DNA from: UBA1181 sp045226255
Lineage (GTDB): Bacteria; Bacteroidota; Bacteroidia; Bacteroidales; Paludibacteraceae
DNA length: 64,000 nucleotides
Reading direction: 5' to 3'
Assembly (NCBI GenBank): GCA_045226255.1
Contig: JBGVCG010000013.1
Span: forward strand, 33,696 to 97,695
Part shown: positions 1 through 8,022 of the stretch, in pieces
Numbering within the stretch: the first letter of the stretch is position 1
Layout of the letters: each line of letters starts with the position of its first letter
The notes under the pieces: generated by a model
What the model saw: the letters and a program-made list of their open reading frames with translations, nothing else
What the model was told of the DNA's origin: nothing
Database searches by the model: none
Translations under genes and position numbers: made by a program

Positions 1-789
1 ATGGTGATGTTCAACCCTCCTTACGGTGAGCGTCTGAAGCCTTTCGAGATGGATAAACTCTATGAGGAGATTGGCTCTAAGCTGAAAAACGACTTCACGG
101 ATATGTCCGCCTGGATCATCACTGTGCCTTGCGAGACGACCGACCACATCGGACTGAGACCTTCCGTGAAATACCACTTGCTCAACGGCTCCATCGAATG
201 CGAGTTCAGGAAATACGAGATGTTCAAGGGCCGTAGGAACGACTACCTTCGTGACCGTAACGAGGGCCGCACCTTCCCTCCTCAAGAGGAGGGCGATAGG
301 CCAAGAAGGTATTCCCAAAACCCTGAGGAGCGTAAGTTCAGCCCTGTGCGCGAGGATGGCTCATTCGTGAGGGTTGAGGAGGATACCTGGAACAGAAGCT
401 CCAACAACGAGAACGAGCAGAGCGAATACCAACGCCGTAGACATGAGGCTTTCGAAAAGGAGAGGGAGTATCAGGAGAGGAAAAGCCAACGTGAGGCGGA
501 ATGGAACGAGCGTCGCAACGAACGTCCGTACGACCGCAACCGATATGACCGTGACCGTGGCGACTTCCGTGGCGGTGAGGGTAGAAAAGAGTTCAGGAAA
601 CGTGAAGACCGTGGCGACGATGATTTCCGCGGCAGACCAAGATACGACCGGAACAGGGACGACGATAGACGTAGGGATTTCGGCGGACGTGACAACTTCA
701 AGCGTCCTTTCAGACGTCGGGACGATGACGAGGACAATAGAGGGAACAGAAACTTCGGCGGCCGCAGAAGACGTGACGACGAAGAGTAG
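1..789 (+). CDS. THUMP-type class I SAM-dependent rRNA methyltransferase, C-terminal part (5' end outside window)
   Basis: The frame is open at the left edge, so the ATG at position 1 is probably internal. Residues 4-9 are NPPYGE, the motif IV of N2-guanine rRNA methyltransferases of the RlmL/YcbY N-terminal type, followed by the family's usual end of the Rossmann domain (TVPCETTDHIGLRP, then an FRKYEMFKGRR ending). From about residue 85 onward there is no fold: about 175 residues dominated by Arg, Asp, Glu and Gly, with several RGG/FRG-like pieces near the end, suggesting a disordered RNA-binding tail. The family assignment is established by motif; the role of the tail is inference. A bidirectional terminator follows directly. 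Confidence 0.85.
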   Translation: MVMFNPPYGERLKPFEMDKLYEEIGSKLKNDFTDMSAWIITVPCETTDHIGLRPSVKYHLLNGSIECEFRKYEMFKGRRNDYLRDRNEGRTFPPQEEGDRPRRYSQNPEERKFSPVREDGSFVRVEEDTWNRSSNNENEQSEYQRRRHEAFEKEREYQERKSQREAEWNERRNERPYDRNRYDRDRGDFRGGEGRKEFRKREDRGDDDFRGRPRYDRNRDDDRRRDFGGRDNFKRPFRRRDDDEDNRGNRNFGGRRRRDDEE

Positions 790-830
790 AGATGCGGTGA
801 CACCACATCTCCATAAAATATATTTTTTAA

Positions 831-860
831 AAGCATTGGTTCACTCCAATGCTTTTTTTA
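831..860 (+). terminator. Rho-independent terminator between convergent genes
   Basis: Stem AGCATTGG (832-839) pairs with CCAATGCT (847-854), with a short loop and a T run at 855-859. On the other strand an A/T run also follows, so it can serve both the methyltransferase gene and the convergent CYTH gene. Confidence 0.85.
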
Positions 861-863
861 TGC

Positions 864-1328
864 TTATTTCCAAGAGGAATAGGGTTTCACAGCTAAGTTC
901 GAGTTGGTGTAGCGCTTGTCTAGGGTGACCTCCTCCCCGATCCATTCAGGCTTCTCGAAGACTTGCTCCTCCGATTTGAGCTCGATCTCCGCGACGACAA
1001 GACCCTTGTTTTCTCCCAGGAATTCATCCACTTCCCACACGTTTCCTTTGTAGGGGATCTTATGCCGGTACTTCTCCACGCAAGGAGTCTTGGCCAGCGA
1101 GAAGAGCGCCTCGGCATCCTCCATCGGAATATCATACTCGATTTCGACACGTGAGATGTTCTTCGCCTTGCCCTTGATGGTCAGTTTGGCCTTCTCTCCC
1201 TCGATGCGCACACGCACGGTGTTGCCGCCACGCTCGTTCAGATAGGCCTGCTTGTAGTAGACACCCTTCGCCAAGCCTCTCCAGTCTTCGTTGCGCAACA
1301 AATATTTTCTCTCTATCTCGATATTCAT
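864..1328 (-). CDS. CYTH domain protein (triphosphate tunnel metalloenzyme)
   Basis: 154 residues, the normal length for a small single-domain CYTH protein. It opens with the signature EIERK (residues 4-8) that ligands triphosphate and metal in the tunnel, and has the alternating charged strands typical of the fold (VRVRIEGEKAKLTIKGK, VEIEYDI, WEVDEF, VVAEIELKSEEQ). The family includes class IV adenylate cyclases, thiamine triphosphatases and inorganic triphosphatases; bacterial short forms are most often tripolyphosphatases. The substrate cannot be read from the sequence. It stands alone, divergent from the next gene. Confidence 0.85.
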   Translation of the reverse strand: MNIEIERKYLLRNEDWRGLAKGVYYKQAYLNERGGNTVRVRIEGEKAKLTIKGKAKNISRVEIEYDIPMEDAEALFSLAKTPCVEKYRHKIPYKGNVWEVDEFLGENKGLVVAEIELKSEEQVFEKPEWIGEEVTLDKRYTNSNLAVKPYSSWK

Positions 1329-1386
1329 TTTGTCTTTTTTTGTCTATAATCGTTACGCGAATTTAATCTATTTCGCCACTATTTTG

Positions 1387-1394
1387 TATTTTTG
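1387..1394 (+). promoter_or_regulatory. Bacteroidota -7 box of the glycosyltransferase gene
   Basis: TATTTTTG matches the TAnnTTTG consensus and lies 27 nt before the ATG at 1422. No good -33 TTTG is present at the usual spacing, so this is a -7-only match. Confidence 0.45.
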
Positions 1395-1421
1395 TCTGTT
1401 TAAAGTGAGTACCCCGAAGAT

Positions 1422-2315
1422 ATGGAGTTATCCATCTGCATACCAGTTTACAATCAGGATGTCACATCGCTTGTCCACGAATTGCATCGTCAGGCGTTGC
1501 GTTCCTCCTGCGCTTTCGAGATTTTGCTGATGGAAGACGGCTCCACATCCTTCTTGGAGGAGAATAGTACGCTCGGTTCGCTGGAGGGTGTCCGTTACGT
1601 GCGGTTGCCGCAGAACGTGGGACGCTCCGCCATACGCAACAAGCTGGCGGATGAGGCACGGTACGAATACCTGATTTTCATGGACTGTGACGTTTCTCCG
1701 CTTGACGATTCCTTCCTTGAGCGGTACATCCGCATGGAGGGGCACGACGTTGTGATGGGTGGTTACCACTATGGTGAGCAACCCACGTCAGACAAGCATA
1801 TCCTCCGCTGGAAATACGGCAAGGAAAGGGAGGAGAGAAGCGCTGCGGAGAGAAGCATCCGACCGAACGACTCCTTCTCCACATTCAACTTCATGATAAG
1901 AAAGGCACTCTTCGAGCGGGTTCGTTTTGACGAATCGCTAAAGGGTTATGGTCACGAGGATACACTTTTCGGGCTCTCCCTCAAGCGAGAGGGAATCTCC
2001 GTCACACACATCGACAATGCCTTGTCGCACCTAAACTACGATACTTCCGATGTGTTCCTGCAAAAGAGTTTGAATGCGGTCGCCAACCTCTGGCTCATCT
2101 GTCAAAGGACTGGATATGCTGAAGATTTGGCGGAGAGCATCAGGATATTGCGTTGCTTCAAGCGGATAGACCGTTTCGGCCTCTCGTTTCTTTTCGCCAA
2201 GATTTATCCCCTGATACGTCCATCGTGTGGAAAAAACCTGTTGGGCAAACATCCCAGTTTGTTTATCTTTGATCTTTATAGACTAATTTATTTATGCGTT
2301 TGTTCAAAAAAATAA
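1422..2315 (+). CDS. Family 2 (GT-A) glycosyltransferase
   Basis: 297 residues. The N-terminal nucleotide-sugar fold is clear: ICIPVYNQ at the start, LLMEDGS, the NVGRSAIRNKL segment, and the metal-binding DCD (residues about 87-89, FMDCDVSP). A second block GYGHEDTLFGLSLKREG (about 180-200) is the galactosyltransferase-type C-terminal motif that binds acceptor and metal. It probably builds an envelope polysaccharide or glycan from the cytosol; donor and acceptor are unknown. Its last 22 nt overlap the start of the secreted protease downstream, so the two are likely co-transcribed. Confidence 0.85.
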   Translation: MELSICIPVYNQDVTSLVHELHRQALRSSCAFEILLMEDGSTSFLEENSTLGSLEGVRYVRLPQNVGRSAIRNKLADEARYEYLIFMDCDVSPLDDSFLERYIRMEGHDVVMGGYHYGEQPTSDKHILRWKYGKEREERSAAERSIRPNDSFSTFNFMIRKALFERVRFDESLKGYGHEDTLFGLSLKREGISVTHIDNALSHLNYDTSDVFLQKSLNAVANLWLICQRTGYAEDLAESIRILRCFKRIDRFGLSFLFAKIYPLIRPSCGKNLLGKHPSLFIFDLYRLIYLCVCSKK

Positions 2316-4486
2316 TATACATAGCCTTATGCTCCGTTTCATTGGGGGCGCAGGCGCAGATCAGCCACGGCGGATTACCTCTGCCGGAGAATTTGGATGC
2401 GGGTCCGTGCCTGAAGCGTGGTTCACAGACCGTTCGTATGCCTGCGTTTGATGTGGAGGAATTGCGTCGGGAAGATTCCTTGTCGGGCAATAGCATAGGT
2501 GGACTCCGTTTCGCTTACGCCTTCGATGTGGACTATACTCCGAAGAACTCCGGTACCCACTACCACCTGAAGGATGGTCGGGACGTGTGGAGGCTTCACA
2601 TCGTTTCTGAAGGGGCTTATTCCCTGAACCTTATTTTTGATGAATACCAGTTGGACGATTCTTCCCAGCTCTTCATCTATACGCCAGACCGCAACACCAT
2701 ACTAGGGTCTTTCACCTCGGAGAATAATTCGGACTGTGGTGTGCTGGCGACTGCCCCTGTGCCTGGGGACGAGGTTGTCGTGGAACTGATTACGCCAGAG
2801 AAGAGCAGTAGCCGGCTAAAGATCGGCAATGTCAACCATGATTATCGTGGGCTAAAATACCTTCCTACCGCAGGCTCCTCCAAACCGTGTCAGGTGGATG
2901 CCTCCTGCATGGGTATCTGTGAGCAACAAGCCAGGAGCTCGGTGGTGATTATTGTGGCGGGCACTGAGTATTGTTCCGGCACCATGGTGAACAATACGGC
3001 GAACGATGATGCGGCTTTCATGATAACCGCTGCCCATTGCCTATATAAGGAGATGGGTGTGGTGGATAGATCGTTGGCGCAACGAAGCATCTTCTTCTTC
3101 AACTATGAGCGGCCTCATTGTCATGAGGAGATCAGTGGCTCACTGGAGATGAGTGTCTCTGGTGCGGACGTGATCTTTTCCGATACCCCTTCCGATGCCA
3201 TGATAATGCGTTTGAGGAGGATACCTCCGATTGACTACCGGGTGTATTATGCCGGATGGAATGCCACTCGTGACATAGGTCCAGGCGCATACTCTTTCCA
3301 CCATCCTAATTCTGATATGAGGAAGATCTCTTGGGAGGAGAATACTCCCTATCTGGGGACCTTCGCGGTGGATGATATATTCGACTCCGATATACACTGG
3401 ATCGTCGATCGTTGGGAAACTGGAATCATGGAGGGTGGCTCGTCTGGTGCTGGTTTGTTTAACTCAGACAACCTTCTCGTGGGATCCTTGTCTGGCGGAG
3501 ACACGAAAGAGTCGTGCGAGCGGCCTGGCTATGATGCGTTTTGGGCATTTAGCGAGGTGTGGGGAAGAGGCCTCGACAAATGTTTGGATTCTAAAAGGAA
3601 TGGCAGTCTTGTATGTGATGGACGTGAGTCTCACGTAATCCCTTGCACGCGTGTCACCAACTGGAACGAAGGCGAGGTGATTCACGAAGTGTCTGACCAT
3701 GAGCAATTCGCCGCAGGCCATAACAGCAAACGCATTGTTGAATATGCGGAGAGGTTTCACTTGGATGCGAGGTCGTCCGTTCTTTATGGTGTGTATATCG
3801 CTCCATGGCGGGGCATCTATTCAGAAAGGGATACCGTTCTGCTGAGGATTTACCGGGGAGATTCGCTGCCGGAAGAGGTACTGAGCCAGGAGATCGTTTC
3901 CTTCACCAATACCTCCATGCCCAGAAGGTCCACTGTTTTTAGCGAGGTAGTCGTGGAAGAATGGACGAAACGTGACTGTTACTACCGACTCAAACAACCC
4001 TTGAAGGTGGATTCCACTTTCTTTGTGGGACTGAAGTTGTCTGCTTCTCCTATGAACGAGTTCGCATTGTGCCATACGGAGGAGAAATTCACTGGTGAGA
4101 ACACCGCATACTTCAAGGATGGATTGGGCTGGCACTCTTTCGAGGAAGCGCACCCTTACTATAAGCAGCCGACCTCACTCTACATCGAGCCGGTGATGCA
4201 GGTGGGTGGTGTCGACATCATTGCGGTAACAGACCACTCGGCGGATGCCCCTGCGTCCATCGTCTCCCCTAATCCTGTGGAGGATAGGGTCACCGTTCGC
4301 TTCCCATCTTCCCGTACGGTTCTCTATTACGAACTGATCGACATGAATGGTCGGATGGTGCGCAAAGTGGCTGTGGATAGGACGTCGGAGGAACTCTCCT
4401 TCCGCATGGATGTGCCGTCAGGTATTTACTTCCTACGATTGGTTGATGAATCCTCTACGGAAACATTACGGGTGGTAAAGAAATAG
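2294..4486 (+). CDS. Secreted trypsin-like (S1, lysyl-endopeptidase-like) serine protease with T9SS type A sorting domain
   Basis: 730 residues. A signal peptide (about 1-22, ending AQA) is followed by a beta-rich propeptide-like region (to about 200), then a chymotrypsin-fold protease. The triad can be placed at His248 (TAAHC), Asp301 (SDAMI) and Ser384 (GGSSGAG). A beta-rich middle region precedes a C-terminal domain starting near SPNPVEDRVTV and ending with PSGIYFLRL, the T9SS type A sorting signal, so the product should be exported across the outer membrane and surface-anchored or released. Cleavage specificity cannot be read here; resemblance to Lys-C-type enzymes is by overall layout. 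It begins inside the preceding glycosyltransferase gene and ends 4 nt before the next gene. Confidence 0.85.
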   Translation: MRLFKKIIYIALCSVSLGAQAQISHGGLPLPENLDAGPCLKRGSQTVRMPAFDVEELRREDSLSGNSIGGLRFAYAFDVDYTPKNSGTHYHLKDGRDVWRLHIVSEGAYSLNLIFDEYQLDDSSQLFIYTPDRNTILGSFTSENNSDCGVLATAPVPGDEVVVELITPEKSSSRLKIGNVNHDYRGLKYLPTAGSSKPCQVDASCMGICEQQARSSVVIIVAGTEYCSGTMVNNTANDDAAFMITAAHCLYKEMGVVDRSLAQRSIFFFNYERPHCHEEISGSLEMSVSGADVIFSDTPSDAMIMRLRRIPPIDYRVYYAGWNATRDIGPGAYSFHHPNSDMRKISWEENTPYLGTFAVDDIFDSDIHWIVDRWETGIMEGGSSGAGLFNSDNLLVGSLSGGDTKESCERPGYDAFWAFSEVWGRGLDKCLDSKRNGSLVCDGRESHVIPCTRVTNWNEGEVIHEVSDHEQFAAGHNSKRIVEYAERFHLDARSSVLYGVYIAPWRGIYSERDTVLLRIYRGDSLPEEVLSQEIVSFTNTSMPRRSTVFSEVVVEEWTKRDCYYRLKQPLKVDSTFFVGLKLSASPMNEFALCHTEEKFTGENTAYFKDGLGWHSFEEAHPYYKQPTSLYIEPVMQVGGVDIIAVTDHSADAPASIVSPNPVEDRVTVRFPSSRTVLYYELIDMNGRMVRKVAVDRTSEELSFRMDVPSGIYFLRLVDESSTETLRVVKK

Positions 4487-4490
4487 TGTT

Positions 4491-6092
4491 ATGGAGAAAG
4501 AGGGGAAAGCGGTTCTGAGGAAGTCCATCAAGGCAAGCGTGAGGGCCTTGTCCGATGCGGAGAAGGCGATGCGCGCCTCCCAAGTCTGGGCAAGTGTGGA
4601 GAAGGACCCTCGCTTCGTCTCGGCGAAGTATGTGCTGCTCTTCTGGTCGTTGCCGGACGAGGTGGATACCCATGCCTTCGTGGAGAAATGGCACACTGAA
4701 AAGCATATATTGTTGCCCGTTGTCATAGGCGATACGCTGGAGATCAGGGTCTATAAGGGCTTGGAGAGCATGCGGAAGGGATCATTCGACATTCTGGAGC
4801 CTACGGGCGAACCCTTCCTTGACTACCCGCTCATCGATCTGGCGATCGTGCCGGGGGTAGGATTCGACGCTTCCGGCAACCGCTTGGGCCGTGGGAAAGG
4901 GTATTATGACCGGTTGTTGCCTCAACTGCAAGCCTATAAGATCGGGGTGTGTTTCCCTGAACAATATGTCTCCGCTGTGCCGACCGAACCGTGGGACAGC
5001 AAAATGGATAAAGTGATTTTTGGTACGATTATGGATAATGAACAAGTGATAAAATTGGGCAGGCTGGAACAGATCCTGCCGGAGGAGCTGGGGAACCGCT
5101 CCTTGGATTCCGTCTTTGTGCTGACGGACGAGAACACGCACCGTCTCTGTTTGGGGAAACTCTCCGGCTTGGGGATTCCTGCCTCGAACGTGATCTGTAT
5201 CAAGGCGGGTGACGACAACAAGGATGTTGAGGCGTTGGCCTCCGTATGGAGCCACCTCAGCCAACACGGAGCCACCCGCAAGTCGTTGATGATTAATCTG
5301 GGCGGGGGCATGGTCACCGACTTGGGCGGATTCGCCGCCTCCACCTTCAAGCGTGGTATGGACTACATCAACGTGCCGACTACCCTGTTGGGTACCATCG
5401 ATGCGGCCGTGGGCGGTAAGACGGGTATCAACTTCGGCGGACTGAAGAACGAGGTGGGGGTGATCAACCCTTCCCAATCGGTCTTGATCGACGTGGATTT
5501 CCTGCGCACATTGGACAAGGAGAACTTCCTCTCAGGCTTCGCCGAGATGATCAAGCATGGACTGATCTCCTCTCGTGAGGTATGGAACCATATCCTCCAA
5601 TTCGACCTGGATCGTATCGACTACAACGTCCTCCCTTCCCTGGTGGAGGAGTCCATTCAAGTGAAGCGTGACATCGTGCGTGTGGACCCTACGGAGAAGG
5701 GCATCCGCAAGGCGCTGAACTTCGGCCATACGGTGGGACACGCCTTCGAGAGCTACGCTATCCAGCAGAATGAGACGAAGCTGCATGGCTATGCGGTCGC
5801 TTGGGGTATGCTTGCGGAACTCTACCTTTCATACAAATTGGTGGGCTTCCCGAAAGAGGACTTCCTGCAGGCGGTTTCGTTGATAAAGGAACACTACGGT
5901 TCCCTCTACATCACCTGCAAAGAGTATGATTTATTATATGAGCTGATGACCCACGACAAGAAGAACGAGGGCGACGGACGCATCCTCTTCACGCTTCTGG
6001 GAGGCATCGGCGACATCCGAATCAATACCAACGTGGAGAAGAAGGATATCTTCGAGGCATTGGATTTCTATAGGGATACATTAGGAATATGA
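4491..6092 (+). CDS. aroB: Fusion: 5-formyltetrahydrofolate cyclo-ligase + 3-dehydroquinate synthase
   Basis: 533 residues with two complete enzymes in one frame. Residues 1 to about 180 are 5-formyl-THF cyclo-ligase (ATP-dependent conversion of 5-formyl-THF to 5,10-methenyl-THF), with the signature PGVGFDASGNRLGRGKGYYD. From about residue 182 it is 3-dehydroquinate synthase, the second shikimate step: NLGGGMVTDLGG (NAD binding), PTTLLGTIDAAVGGKTGIN and NFGHTVGHAFE (metal His) are all present. The junction falls at Met182 (ATG at 5034), exactly where a free AroB would start, with essentially no linker and no stop. Internal initiation giving free AroB is possible. The gene overlaps aroA by ATGA, so the pair is translationally coupled. 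Confidence 0.92.
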   Translation: MEKEGKAVLRKSIKASVRALSDAEKAMRASQVWASVEKDPRFVSAKYVLLFWSLPDEVDTHAFVEKWHTEKHILLPVVIGDTLEIRVYKGLESMRKGSFDILEPTGEPFLDYPLIDLAIVPGVGFDASGNRLGRGKGYYDRLLPQLQAYKIGVCFPEQYVSAVPTEPWDSKMDKVIFGTIMDNEQVIKLGRLEQILPEELGNRSLDSVFVLTDENTHRLCLGKLSGLGIPASNVICIKAGDDNKDVEALASVWSHLSQHGATRKSLMINLGGGMVTDLGGFAASTFKRGMDYINVPTTLLGTIDAAVGGKTGINFGGLKNEVGVINPSQSVLIDVDFLRTLDKENFLSGFAEMIKHGLISSREVWNHILQFDLDRIDYNVLPSLVEESIQVKRDIVRVDPTEKGIRKALNFGHTVGHAFESYAIQQNETKLHGYAVAWGMLAELYLSYKLVGFPKEDFLQAVSLIKEHYGSLYITCKEYDLLYELMTHDKKNEGDGRILFTLLGGIGDIRINTNVEKKDIFEALDFYRDTLGI

Positions 6093-7315
6093 GATATAAG
6101 ATAACTGCACCTAAGCAGGACCTCTTCGCGGAGGTTATCCTGCCCGCTTCAAAGAGCATCAGCAACCGTGCCCTGATTATGGGGGCGGTAGGTCGCTCGC
6201 ATCAGTCAATCCGAAACTTGGCGAAGTGCGACGATACGGACGTGCTGGTACGTGCGCTAACCGCTGGCGGCAACCACTTCGACGTGGGGGCGGCGGGCAC
6301 CTCCATGCGTTTCATGACAGCCTACCTGGCTTCCAAACCGGGCGACTGGCACATTACGGGGAGCGAGCGGATGAAGCACCGTCCCATCGCGGTCTTGGTG
6401 GAGGCGCTGAACGCATTGGGGGCTGCAATAACCTACGAGGAGCAGGAGGGGTTCCCTCCGTTGCATATCCGCGGAACAGAACTGAAAGGCGGACATATCG
6501 CCTTGGACGGAGGGGTGAGCAGCCAGTTCATCTCCGCCATCCTGATGGTGGCCCCTTCCATGAAGGAGGGCCTCACGCTGGAGCTCAAGGGTAATATCGT
6601 CTCCGTCCCATATATCCAGATGACGTTAGGTATGATGGCCGAGATGGGTGTCCAATCGGAGTGGAAGGATAATATCATACGGGTGAAACCGCAGACCTAT
6701 AAGATTGAGGACTATGAGGTGGAGGCCGATTGGTCCGCCTCTTCCTACTGGTACGAGATGGCCGCCCTCTCCCGACAGAGCGGTATCCATCTTCCCTACT
6801 TGCGGGAGGTAAGTTTTCAGGGAGACTCGGCCGTGAGGAAGATCTTCGAGCCATTGGGCATATCGACTCGATTCGAGCGGGGAGGCATCACCCTATCACG
6901 GGGAGGCCAGCCGGTGGAGCGTTTTCGTTACGACTTTGTGGGGCAACCAGACCTGGCGCAGACATTGGTGGTGACCTGTTGCGCCTTGGAGATTCCTTTC
7001 GAGTTCTCAGGCGTCCAATCGCTGAAGATCAAGGAGACGGACCGCATCGCCGCGCTGAAGAACGAGTGCGCGAAGTTCGGTTATCTGTTGACGGAGCCGG
7101 GCGAAGGAATGCTCGCATGGAACGGCGAGCGTTGCGCGGCGCAGGAGGAACCCGTCGTGGCGACCTACGAAGACCACCGCATGGCGATGGCTTTCGCCCC
7201 TATGGCGATGGTGCGGGGCTCCGTGCTGATAGACCAACCTATGGTGGTCACGAAGTCCTATCCGGAGTTTTGGGAGCACCTCAAGCAGGTTGGCTTCGAG
7301 GTGAAGGAAGCGTAG
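6089..7315 (+). CDS. aroA: 3-phosphoshikimate 1-carboxyvinyltransferase (EPSP synthase)
   Basis: 408 residues, slightly short for the family but usual in this phylum. It transfers the enolpyruvyl group of PEP to shikimate-3-phosphate. Recognisable motifs are PASKSISNRALIMGA (substrate-binding Lys/Ser/Arg), GTSMRFMTAYLA (PEP loop), SQFISAILM, KIKETDRIAALKNE and EDHRMAMAFAPMA. It starts within the stop of the upstream fusion gene (ATGA overlap), so DHQ synthase and EPSP synthase are made together. No terminator is seen before rubredoxin, which may be read through. Confidence 0.95.
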   Translation: MRYKITAPKQDLFAEVILPASKSISNRALIMGAVGRSHQSIRNLAKCDDTDVLVRALTAGGNHFDVGAAGTSMRFMTAYLASKPGDWHITGSERMKHRPIAVLVEALNALGAAITYEEQEGFPPLHIRGTELKGGHIALDGGVSSQFISAILMVAPSMKEGLTLELKGNIVSVPYIQMTLGMMAEMGVQSEWKDNIIRVKPQTYKIEDYEVEADWSASSYWYEMAALSRQSGIHLPYLREVSFQGDSAVRKIFEPLGISTRFERGGITLSRGGQPVERFRYDFVGQPDLAQTLVVTCCALEIPFEFSGVQSLKIKETDRIAALKNECAKFGYLLTEPGEGMLAWNGERCAAQEEPVVATYEDHRMAMAFAPMAMVRGSVLIDQPMVVTKSYPEFWEHLKQVGFEVKEA

Positions 7316-7371
7316 GCATCAATAAATGCACAACATAACAAATCGATTTAATAACTTAATTGAGAGAAAAA

Positions 7372-7533
7372 ATGAAGAAGTACGTATGTGAAGTATGCGG
7401 CTGGGAATATGACCCAGAAGTAGGTTGCCCTGAGGCAGGAATCAAACCAGGCACTCCATGGGAAGAGGTACCGGAAGATTTCGAGTGCCCATTGTGCTCC
7501 GTTGGTAAAGACCAATTCACGGAGGCAGAGTAA
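7372..7533 (+). CDS. Rubredoxin
   Basis: 53 residues. Two CxxC knuckles, CEVCGW (Cys6, Cys9) and CPLC (Cys39, Cys42), bind the single iron; the stretch GIKPGTPWEEVPEDFECP between them is the classic rubredoxin core. It is a small cytosolic electron carrier, usually linked to oxygen and peroxide detoxification in anaerobes. There is one extra Cys (Cys19) outside the iron site. A strong terminator follows. Confidence 0.97.
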   Translation: MKKYVCEVCGWEYDPEVGCPEAGIKPGTPWEEVPEDFECPLCSVGKDQFTEAE

Positions 7534-7554
7534 TAGAATCGGAAGATTAAACGC

Positions 7555-7600
7555 AAAAGGAGAGGGGAGCCGCTGTGATCAGTGACTCCCCTCCTTCGTT
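7555..7600 (+). terminator. Terminator after rubredoxin
   Basis: Perfect 8-bp stem GAGGGGAG (7562-7569) / CTCCCCTC (7586-7593), extended by flanking A/T and G/C pairs, then TTCGTTT. It lies 24 nt after the rubredoxin stop. Confidence 0.8.
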
Positions 7601-7938
7601 TAGGTGATCGACCTTGAAATTAAACGATAGGTTGCCATATTTACTTTCCTGCCTGTTTTTTAAAGAAACATTTTTCAATTTTAATATAGTTGACATTTCT
7701 CATAAATTAGTTCTCCAAAATGCATCCAAATGAAGATGCTCAAAACGATTATATGACAAATATTATTTAATTTAGTCGATTAAAATGGGTATTTTGGCAC
7801 AGTTTTTGTATTAATATACATGAGAGGGTTGGATTAAATGATAGATAATTCAACATTAATCATCTCAAAAGGAATAGACTTTTCATAATCCTTAAAAGGG
7901 AACAATATTATAAAAAATTCTATGATTGTTTTGTTATA
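7601..7938. other. AT-rich spacer without a recognisable gene
   Basis: About 340 nt of AT-rich sequence between the rubredoxin terminator and a second plus-strand terminator. The longest ATG-started plus-strand frame I noticed is a 16-codon one beginning near 7720, with nothing to support it. I found no clear promoter, tRNA or repeat. The orphan terminator at its right end is the only hint of a transcript here. Confidence 0.5.
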
Positions 7939-7976
7939 CCGCATCGCTGGCTCTCCTTGCCATGATGCGGTTTTTG
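7939..7976 (+). terminator. Orphan plus-strand terminator
   Basis: Stem CCGCATC (7939-7945) / GATGCGG (7964-7970) with an inner TGGC/GCCA pairing, followed by TTTTTGCTTTTT. The T run is only on the plus strand, so it does not suit rluD, which is transcribed from the other strand and ends at 8023. It may end a short unannotated plus-strand RNA or catch rubredoxin read-through. Confidence 0.7.
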
Positions 7977-8022
7977 CTTTTTAGGTCGGATATGGTATGC
8001 GCAAGTGGGCCGTTTCTTTCCT

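Noticed and set aside
4486..5040. Frameshift artefact behind the cyclo-ligase/AroB fusion
   Set aside because: The frame reads through the junction with good codon use and sensible residues on both sides; an unseen sequencing error remains possible and is noted in the finding.
4782..5477. Minus-strand open frame of 231 codons opposite the cyclo-ligase/AroB gene
   Set aside because: Mirror frame of a GC-rich coding region; no family resemblance.
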